A DNA stretch of 64,000 bases. Origin: Marsupella aquatica (taxonomy: Eukaryota > Marchantiophyta). Each line of letters starts with the position of its first letter. Position 1 is the first letter of the stretch. Shown here in pieces: positions 32,601-41,279 of this stretch. The stretch is taken from positions 3,162,001-3,226,000 of the forward strand of contig OZ316898.1 of the NCBI GenBank assembly GCA_973895155.1, in the 5' to 3' direction. The notes below the pieces were generated by a model that saw only the letters and a program-made list of their open reading frames with translations, had not been told where the DNA came from and ran no database searches. Both the position numbers and the translations under genes were made by a program.

Positions 32601-35600
32601 AAGGCAGAGCCCAGCATTTTTTGCTAGAAAGTACCAAATTGAGTTTGCATTGAAAAAAGTACTTATTAGCGAATCGTCATAATAGTGCATGAGTGGAAAA
32701 AGGATACAAGAATTGAGATCACCAATCTTATGTTTTTCACAGCAATTACGGAAAAATTTCTGGGTCTGAATAGGGCTATTCTATGCAGTGCGGAAGACTG
32801 GATTGGTTTGCTATCATAGGGAATCCATTCTCGTTGCCTTATCTCCAATTGTATAAGCCAAGAAAGCTTGGAGGGTAATTTAGTCCTATTCTGTTAGATA
32901 AGTTTCGGAGGTTGTTTCTCAACAGAGGTCTTACCGAGATCTTATCAAACAACATTTACAATTAAACTGATTGTGGCCTCGACATCTCATACAGTTTATT
33001 TCTATGAATCTGAAAGATGAAAGCGTTAGCAAGTTCTAACAAAAGTAACGTCGGAATGTGTAGAACGAGTCTTAGAACTTCTTATATATACCATTATTTC
33101 CGGCATATGAAGGTGGGTGCCCCAGATGTAGAACGGAGACTCGTCCAGACACCAAGATATTCTTATCCATTTCATATGTCTAGACGCTTAATGTTCAAAG
33201 TGTTGGCTTTGTCGGCATGAGGTGCTTTATGGTCTACAAATCATATCAGGTAAGAATGTTCTTACTCGTGCCCGGCCAATGTTCTGTGAATCGAGGTTCT
33301 TCTCCGGGTCCCGCTCCGGGTCTTCGTTGGATTCCTCCTGTATATCCTCATCGAATTCCTCAAACTCCTCCTCCACATCCTTCTGCAAACCGAAACCCTG
33401 CATATTATGCATCCAGATCTTCTGCATATCCAAATCCCGCCTGCAACACTTCAGACCAATGACGTCCTGCAATATGCCAATCCCGGGCCGATTTATGCTA
33501 TTTAGTTTTTGGCTCAAAGTGCAATCTTCGTTTACGTTTGGAAAGCATTAGAACTTGTGGAAGAGCAAACAAAATGTAAGCCATAATAGTTGTAACGCAT
33601 AGAAAATTATGTAGCTGGGCCTGAACCCGCTGTTGCCAAATCACCTTCATATCATCCCCATTGTGGTTGTTTGCTGACAATAGTTCGAATGCTGTCGCAC
33701 TATCGTTCCAGATCCTGAGGCCATTTTCTCCACGAGTAAAAGCTATCGTCCTGCCGAGACTCTGAAGCTGAGCCTGCATGCTAATCTGTATCTTATCTTT
33801 ATCGATGCGTTCCTCCCACACCAAAGAAAGATCTACAAGACGTTGCCATTTAATGTCTTGCTGTCCCTTCGTGACGATGCTCCATGCTGACTTTGCAGTG
33901 CTTAAGTCCGACTTGAAGAATGAGGTAGCACAATCTAGAAACATATTCTGCTCCACCTTGTCAAGGTCATTGTAACTGTCCCTCAATCTAGCCCACAGTC
34001 TCTCATCAAAATCACTTAACGGCAGTTGGTTGTCCAACGCCCACACAACTTGCTGCTTCGTGTCTTTGGGGACGACATGATGCTTTGTGGATTCTGCCTG
34101 AAGATATTTGCCTACAACTTCTAAAGTCAAGGGTAATCCGTCACATTTACCTACAATATCATCTACATCATGAGTCAAACGAGGACCTACCAAGGCGGAC
34201 AAGAGTTGTTTTGAGAACTCTTGGCTAAGCAATGGGACATGAATAACGTTGCCCGACAACCTTTGGCAAAGTGAGAAGTCCCTAGATGTTACTACGAACA
34301 GACTTTCTTTGTGAAGAACTTTCGCTCGGAAGATGGGTAATATCTGACGGTCTATCTGTTCCTCTTCTTCCACATCGACACCATCCAGCATCAGCAACAG
34401 CCGTTGCCCGTTCAAAAACTCCATATCTTGCTTCCTTTCCTTCTCACTAATTTTTTTGCCCCATCGATGCATGTGCTCAGATACTGCCCTAATAGTTTTA
34501 ACACCCGTTATGAAACAGGTGTATTCATAATCACGCGCCAGTTCATTGAATAATGCCACGGCCAGGGTAGTCTTTCCTATCGCAGCCATGCCAACGAGAC
34601 CCAAACTATTTTTGGACTTAAGATTGGATTCAAGTTCCACTAAAACCTGATCAATCCCGACAAGCTCTGTCGGTATTTCTTGAAAATTGTTTGCACGATC
34701 TGTTTGAAGTACACCATCCACAACACTGAAGGTTAATGGAGCAGTATAATTCCTGTCCGTAACCTGTTCCCGAAGGCATTCAGGCAACGATGGGAATTTT
34801 GATGTCTGGCCCCAACTCAGTCGAAGAGTTTTCAGCGACTTCAGATTCTTGAAATTGGGCACGTGCAGCAACGATGTCTCGTTCAGCTCAATGTGTTCGA
34901 TTGCTCTCAGTGTCAGGATTTTCTCCGGCAGCTTCTCAAGACGACTACACCTCGTAATTCTGATATCCTTGAGCTTTTGAAGGCCCCCAAAGGAATTGGG
35001 TAACATTGATAAAGATTCACAGGAGTCGATCCTCAAAGTTTCCAAAGCCTGCAGCTGTCCAAGGCTATCGGATATCATCTTCAATATAGGACAACCTTCC
35101 ACTATCAGATGTCTAAGCTTTTGAAGGCTCTTGAGTGAATCATCCAAGCTCTCCAAATCACTATTACCCTCTATAGTTAACATCTGAAGAGATATTAGAT
35201 CGCCAAAAGGTGCAGGAACGGTGCGCAATCCAGAAATGTTGCTTAGACTCAAAATGGTTAGACGACTGTGGCAGCTTCGGTTGAAAGGGAAGTTCACACT
35301 GGACAAATGGAGGTAGACAATTGTGGATGGTAATGTCGAGTCGTGAGTTTGTTCAATGTCAAAGCCGTCCAACCATAAATATTGCAACTTCGTCATTTTG
35401 CACAGTTGGCTCCCCGAGATTTTGCCATAATTCTGACGTGACAACTCCGTACCCTGCGCAACCCAGTCCATATTACCACACAACGGCGTCAGGAAGACAA
35501 GGCTTTCAAAACCAAGATTGCTTGCTATGGCCGGGCTGGAACGCGGTGCTTGCTCGAACAGCCGGACAATGAGGAGCTTGAAAAGTCGAAACGTGGGCCT

Positions 35601-38600
35601 TTACACTCCCCCAAACCTCACCAAGATCTACCACTTCAATGTCCGTGGGGCTAATCAAATTTTAGAATGTGACTTCTAAAGAAGAAATGGATTTTTCCCT
35701 CTTTCAAGTTACTTTCGTTACGGTTACTAACTGTGGACCATACGTTTGGAAGATCCCAGGATTTCGCTTGCTTACTCGCAAAGAAACTCACTCCTCACTC
35801 ACTCCTCTTAATCGTATAGTCCGTTTGGGTTCTTGTTTTTCCGTTTAATTCAGATTGAAGGTCGTAAGTCAATCCTGCCGTCGTCGCAATTATATTATTT
35901 GCATTCCAATATGCCTTCAAACTCCATATCCTCTAAATCACTTGTATATCGTTGATGTTCAAATTGAACGTTTGACTGTTCTCTGGAGTTTGCATAAGGT
36001 GGTTCTGGGTCTACACAGCAATCCAATTCACTTAGGAAGGTACTTACTGAGATGCTGCCGGTAATCTCCGGATCTAACTCCCTCGTGCAAGACTTCAAAG
36101 CAACGATGTCCTGCAAAAGCCAAACCCGAGGGTACTTACGGTAGTCATCCTTTGAGTGAAAGACCCATACTCGTGTTGTTTGGATTGCAATTGAACGGCA
36201 TGAAGTGGGAAAGTCCGGTAAGGCATATTAGCTTTTAACTGATTGGGAATGGCCCGATTATACTCTGGCTAATTTACCTTCACATGATCTGGATCCACGG
36301 TATCTGCTGACAATAGCTTGAACGCCTTCATACTATCGTTCCAGATCCTGCGTCCACTTCTCTCAGAAGTAGAACCTATACTCCTGCCGAGATCCAACAG
36401 CTGCTCATGCATGCCAATTGCAATCTTTTCTCCATCACGGACTTCCCACACCAAAGACAAGTCTACCAGGCGTCGCCAATGCAAGTCTTCGAATCCATCC
36501 GTGATGATATTCCAAGCTGCCTTTGCAGTAGTTAAATCAGATTTGTAGAATACGTCAGTAGCATCGAGGAACATTTCCTTCTCGGGCTTTGGCAAAGCGT
36601 CGTAGCTGAGCCTCAGTTTAGCCCATAGTTGCTCTTCCAATCCACCCACATCCTTTGTCTTTTCCAGTGCCGGAACAATTAGCTTCCAAATTGATAAGTC
36701 GCACTCCTTGGATTTGGTATTAAGATACTTGCCTACGACTTGTAAAGTCAATGGCAAGCCGCCACACTTTTCCACGATGTCATCTACATAACTTTGAAAT
36801 GGATCGGAAGCTCCACTCTGGGCACATATGAGGAAAAACTTTTTCGAGCTTTCAGGAGAAAGATATGGAACAGTATGCACTTCAAAACCATTTGATGCTA
36901 ACAGTTCTTTGCTTCTGGATGTTGCAACAAATCGATATCTATCTTTGGGAATCTCAAATTCGTCTGTCAAGAACCGCACAATATCAAAGTCTCGTTCTGA
37001 GCTCACATCATCCACTACAAGTAGCAGCGTCTTTCCTTTCATCTTCACCTTCAACCTTCCTATATTCTGTATAATTTTCTGCCCTCGATGATACATATTT
37101 TTCAGTATGATATCTTCGACCTGCTGAGGTCGACCCATGATATCTTTCATATCTTTCACGCAATTAAGGAAACAGGTGTAGTCATAGACAGGCTCCAAGT
37201 CGTTGAACAAGGCCATGGCCAGGGTGGTCTTTCCTATCCCTCCCATGCCATCAAAGCCCAACCTGGTAGTCTTATTGAGCTTGCCTTTGACTTCTTTCAA
37301 AACCCCTTCAATTCCAGTTATTGACCGCGGTAACCTTTGAAGGTTCCCAGTGTGTTTATCCTGCAGTTCCAACAGTCAAGCCCATCAACGTCAGTTACAA
37401 GATTTCAAATGCAAATATAAACTGCCTAAAAGGTCTCAGTCACAGAAAAGGTTGCGTTGCACTAGCGAACCAAGCCAATAAACATTGGTTCGATGTCTTC
37501 AGATCGAGGTAGGAATTGGCATGCATCCGAAATGCCTAAGTCTCAAAATCAAAAAATTCATTAGTGTACTAGCGAACCATAAGAACTTTAGAAAACTGAG
37601 TGTAAAGGATCGGGAGAACCCACATTTGAATCCATAGCAACCTCCTTCAGAAGTTGTGTCAAGGCAGTGAACCTTCTATTGACTTTGCTCGGTGGCCTGG
37701 AAATTGAAATATGATCTGCTGCTTCCGCCATGTTGAAATTCATACCATCTCTTGCAGATGCTTCGGGTACAACTAGACCACGGAACTTACCCTGCACAAC
37801 GATGACGAAAGGTTTACATAATCATACGATGGATCGCGTTAAACGAGTCCTCGAGTAACTAATCATTGGCTTGCCTAGAGTATGAAGACTACACAGACTT
37901 TCTGAATTGGGTGATGGGATAGGATAATCAAAGAACACAAATGCCCAAATTGGTCACAACAACTCGACATCCCGCCAGCATAAGATCCAATAGTTTCTCT
38001 CCTAGGGCCATGACCGTTCTCACGCTATCAGGAATACTGCAAAATATTCAGGGATGAAGCATAGCGATGAGCATGTTCCTTGCCCACTGCGACAATGAAA
38101 CGAACCTTAAGCTCATTACCTACTCTTGCAGTGATTCTATTCGGCGTTCGGGGACCAAGAGACTCATCAAGGGCTCCAAATTCACAAAGAACACAGACAT
38201 CAAATTCAGAAGGTGAGGGCTGCGAACTGGTCGGCTCTGCACAGTTGTTTCATGATTGAGATGGGACGAACTCCGAGGGTCTCTACAAGCATATAAAAAT
38301 ATTCCTACACAGACGAACCTTTTCTAGCTAAAACAGGTTAGTCCAAGGAACTGCGAAGCAGATTTTAAGAGACAATTCTTCCTGGTTGGGCTCTGACTAG
38401 ATGCAAATCATGTAAGCTAAAACCGACAACAGTAATGCCAAATGAAGACTTCCATTGAACAGTGAGCTACAAGACATCTCGAAGGGTTACTCAAACTCTC
38501 GGGTGGTCACGTCAATGATTCTTTTTCATCACGTTAATTTGGTGGACATCTACATACGTACCCATTTGCTTGCACGAGTTTCTCCGAGTCCTGCAATCTT

Positions 38601-39559
38601 CCATGTCGCATGTCGCTTGCAGAGCCCAGTAAAATCAAAATTCAGTCTTGCCGTGTCTTTGCTTAAGGTTTTCACATAAGTTAGTAAAGGGCTCTCGGGC
38701 CTGAACGACCTTGGGGGGTTCATAAAAGAAATCTTGGTATCGGAAATACCATGATGAGGTGTTGCATAAAAAAACATCCCCATCAAGTTATCTAAAAAGA
38801 TTTCGAGTCCCGGCTTTGACTGGACATTCTGGCTGAATGCGTACACGCATAGCCTCTTTAGCACCAAACCCCCAAAACTGTGACCAACCAGTACGACTGG
38901 GCAACGGGGCTCTTGTCCTATCGTTGGTAATAAATCTGAGAGTAAGTTCTCTACGAATAGGTACATGTCAATTTGTCCACTTTGTTCAGGGTCTATCATC
39001 ATGCCTAGCCCTCCATTATAAGATATAGTCAGAATGTGCGGATCAGGAAATTCCTTCACGAGCCAGGTTTGTGGCCAAATACACAACTCGTCTCCAGATA
39101 ACCATGTGAAGAGGTGTGCATTTTCATAACTCCCACGTTGAAAACCGTGAAAAAACACAACTTGCATACTTGTTACAGTGTCTTTTGGGCGATACAACTC
39201 ATACAATGAGTCATTCAGTTTCACCACCTGAAGAACACGGACAACAGGAGACGATCAGTACTGTATAGGAAATAGTTGTTTCTTGGCCTAGTACCGGCTG
39301 TTGGACACAGCAAATAGTCATTATATGGAATCAAAGTGAAGGGAGCAATTGACATTGTAGTTGGACGAATGCCGGCAATACCAGGCCTCATGATGTGGCG
39401 TACCTTATCAACCTGCTCCTTGATTTTGGAAGCACTTCCGACCAATTCCCTTGGCCGGTTCCATCCGAGCCTCTGCAGAAACCGGGTTGATTTTTCTGTG
39501 GCATAGAGGGCCGCGCATATTCCAACAGCGACCTTGGTCAGCCACTCCAGGAAACCCAT
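29287..39559 (-). CDS. giant HNL receptor: hydrolase-NB-ARC-LRR-NB-ARC-LRR-LRR, with an in-frame stop in the last LRR block
   Basis: Exons in transcript order: 39559-39404, 39227-38562, 37791-37624, 37360-36278, 36110-36048, 35453-33645, 33466-33266 and 32151 onward. All join in phase 0. Exon 1 (MGFLEWLTKVAVGICAAL) is hydrophobic. Exons 2-3 give the hydrolase (FFHG; GHSFGG at about 38885-38868; TPHHG; ADHISISRP). Exon 4 is NB-ARC1 (GMGGIGKTT, LLLVVDDV, VATSRS, GLPLTLQVVGKYL, MHE). Exon 5 is a 21-residue segment. Exon 6 encodes LRR1 followed without a break by NB-ARC2. Exon 7 is acidic. Exon 8 encodes LRR2, a linker and LRR3 up to TAG at 29634-29632. LRR sequence continues in the same frame after the TAG to 29287. 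Length to the TAG is about 2,221 residues. The joins around exons 5 and 7 are inferred. If transcription breaks there, the locus would be two or three genes, but the LRR1/NB-ARC2 fusion would remain. Confidence 0.75.
29632..32151 (-). other. LRR2-linker-LRR3 exon, ending at an in-frame TAG
   Basis: The exon begins after gttctgcag with ISGSSLCKMNKLQYLSLEGF, matching the start of LRR1. LRR2 ends in a linker with NYTSPLTFSVVNGILRADRP (about 31240-31160). This leads into SMDIIGI, the usual entry to an NB-ARC domain, but an LRR (LGSLPDSLSHLAM) follows directly, so an NB-ARC domain appears to have been deleted in frame. LRR3 contains 24-residue units of the LKHLSIERCPxLRxLPxSLG type and stops at TAG 29634-29632. 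Confidence 0.85.
32153..33265. other. large intron of the giant HNL gene
   Basis: The 1.1 kb between the acidic exon and LRR2 contains no recognisable coding sequence. It is the longest interval within the proposed transcript except those around 36.3-39.2 kb. If the locus is two genes, the promoter of the second would have to lie here. Confidence 0.4.
33266..33466 (-). other. acidic exon after NB-ARC2
   Basis: The exon starts after atattgcag and ends at donor CGA/GTAAGA. It encodes 67 residues with an extremely acidic middle (VEEEFEEFDEDIQEESNEDP). Its first 15 residues resemble the small exon after NB-ARC1. The acidic insert is absent from that copy. Confidence 0.55.
33645..35453 (-). other. 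LRR1 fused in one exon to NB-ARC2 (reversed domain order)
   Basis: This uninterrupted 603-codon reading frame starts with LRRs (SQLCKMTKLQYLWLDGF, then LPNSFGGLQKLKDIRIT-type units). It passes a linker with NYTAPLTFSVVDGVLQ (about 34770-34690) and continues into an NB-ARC domain with P-loop GMAAIGKTT (about 34594-34568). NB-ARC2 has kinase-2 LLLMLDGV (second Asp replaced by Gly), VVTSRD, DGLPLTLEVVGKYL, and MQA where NB-ARC1 has MHE. The exon probably ends at ATGAAG/GTGATT. If not spliced, it would end at 33498 after a hydrophobic tail (FLCVTTIMAYILFALPQV) that could anchor in a membrane. Confidence 0.85.
36048..36110 (-). other. small exon after NB-ARC1
   Basis: The exon is bounded by ttttgcag and a consensus donor (TCA/GTAAGT). 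It encodes DIVALKSCTRELDPEITGSI plus a final Ser. It resembles the start of the acidic exon after NB-ARC2 (DVIGLKCCRRDLDMQ), so the two are probably duplicates and support the exon model. Confidence 0.6.
36278..37360 (-). other. NB-ARC1 domain exon
   Basis: A single 361-codon exon carries an apparently functional NB-ARC nucleotide switch: P-loop GMGGIGKTT, kinase-2 LLLVVDDV, a TSR sensor in place of TTR, GGLPLTLQVV and MHEQ in place of MHD. It is preceded by acceptor ctgcag and ends at donor AAG/GTAAAT. It aligns with exon 4 of the plus-strand HNL, including the GLEEQLWAKLRLSYDALP-type segment. Confidence 0.85.
37624..39227 (-). other. alpha/beta-hydrolase domain of the minus-strand HNL
   Basis: The two exons (39227-38562, 37791-37624) match the plus-strand hydrolase along their length: NDSLYELY(R/K)P, FFHG, CIWP, CPVVLVGHSFGG, Y(A/S)TPHHG, then VVPE-SARDG and ADHISISRP. 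All candidate triad residues are present. The family (DUF676/SERAC1/PGAP1-like) acts on ester bonds in lipids or acylated proteins; the substrate in HNLs is unknown. Confidence 0.8.
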
Positions 39560-39989
39560 CGCGACGCGGCGATAAAGCAATTGCTACACTAGAGATCGAC
39601 TGGGAGAAACTTCTCACACGAGATCGGAGGGACAAAATGAAGGCAAAATTGACGGTGGCGGCCACTCAAGGAGCACGACGGGACATTAGGCGAACATACT
39701 GCATCGGCGAGAAAGTTTAGCTCGTCAATGGGCGGGGAGACAGTAGTGATCATCATGATTGTCCAGCAGACGAGAAGGGCGGCGAATCCAAGCTAGCTAC
39801 TGTAGCTATGATGGACAAATCGTCAAATCCGGAGGTCAAGATGCTTAGAACACCGTGAGAGCTTGGATCCAGGCGGGTTCAAGTTCGAGATGGGAGTGAC
39901 ACATCTCTCACAGGAGACCCAATAAAGGGGAAACCAACGAGTCAAAGGTCCAAGTGTCCCAAGGGAAATGAAAATCCTAGTACACCTCA

Positions 39990-40150
39990 TGAGTCAACTG
40001 CATAGTGGTCACGAAAAGTAATCTGACTAGAGTCTCTAAAACCAACGTCTTTCTCCCCTCTGAAGAACAGTGATAGGGGGTCACCAAGAGTAATCTGAGT
40101 AGAGGCCATAAAACCAACCGCTTCTACCCAAGGAAGAATAGCGATAGCAA
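39990..40150. repeat. degenerate direct repeat, ~66 bp
   Basis: AGTGGTCACGAAAAGTAATC...AAACCAACG and GGGGTCACCAAGAGTAATC...AAACCAACC recur once, each followed by GAAGAAcAGTGATAG-like sequence. Copies are clearly diverged. Confidence 0.55.
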
Positions 40151-40729
40151 TTTTTACACAAGCCCAGGGTGTCTGATGACATGGACTTCAGATCTTAGGG
40201 GCTTCAATTTGGAGGTGGAAGGAAGGGACATCGGTCCATTTGCCGGACGTGAAAACCGCAAAAAGGCTCTGCAACTAATGAAGAAATGTCCCATGCTTCC
40301 ATAGCCGGGCGAAGAAGTTGGATCCAGAGTCCAGACCGATTGACAAGGGGTTGCCGAAGTCCGAAGGGGATTCACAGCAGAAGGTGCGCCATAGCCTTAA
40401 AGTGGCAGTCAGAGCGCATTATTATTTTTTGTACAGATGGATTAATAAATGTTTTTCACGCCAAACGAGGAAGCCCGTTCATCACCAGCCTGACAGGATG
40501 CTTTTTCTAATTTTCTTTGTCTCGCGACGTCAATTTTCGCCTGTATGCACTGCTGACAACATGTCTCGAGGTGAAGTAATATAAGAATCACAGAGTTCGT
40601 TCTTCTGCGTTTCTTTGCTGTTAGCTCTATGTATAGGGTAATGACGGCTTGGTGGTAACGACGGCTTGGTCTGCAGGTTCTTGTTGTTAGCTCTATGTGT
40701 GCCCCAGTTTGGCCTTGCCCGGCATATTG

Positions 40730-41220
40730 GGGTCTAGACCCCGTCAAATTGTCATCCCTGTAGCCTGGTCCAGCCCTATCCTGGCCCCGGCCTTCTGGAC
40801 CCCAGGTCCTTCAACCCGGGCACGACCCCGGCCTACCCCGACCCCGGCCTACTTAGTCCCCGCCCCCAACCCCACTAGCGCTCCATTATAGTAATAGGGT
40901 ACGCATAACCTGACGGGCAAGTGGATGGCTTGCCGGGCATGTACAACCGTCAAATGATGGCCCCAAAATGGGAAGTTTGACAGATATTCCCTGAAATTCC
41001 CCGGATTGTTCCCCCGGACTCCCCCGGACTCCCCCGGTCAGTTGAGCCAGTCACCCAGTTCGGCATCACGGCCAGGCAGGACCGGGCTGGGGTCGGGGCT
41101 GGGGTCGAGGCCAGGTTGGGGTTGGGGACAGGGCTGGCTGCAAAAAGGTCAAGGCGGGGTCGGGGCAGGAGGGGTCGGGGCTGGGCCGGGGTTGGGATAG
41201 GGCCCAAGTATACCCTAGAC
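40730..41220. repeat. C-rich and G-rich low-complexity arms in inverted orientation
   Basis: A CCCCGGCC-rich stretch (about 40760-40870) faces a GGGGTCGGGGCTGGGG-rich stretch (about 41080-41210) of similar composition on the opposite strand. Several G4 runs spaced by 2-4 nt in the second arm fit a G-quadruplex. Three CCCCCGGACT units lie near 41010-41040. Short ORFs here are composition artefacts. Confidence 0.6.
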
Positions 41221-41279
41221 TGATAGGGCCCAAGTACCCAAGTATACTGTCGGGGCCTATACATAGGGTCCACCTTCTG

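Noticed and set aside
39870-39905. GGGTTCAAGTTCGAGA, resembling a tRNA T-arm
   Set aside because: The flanking bases do not pair as a T-stem and no D-arm or anticodon arm is seen.
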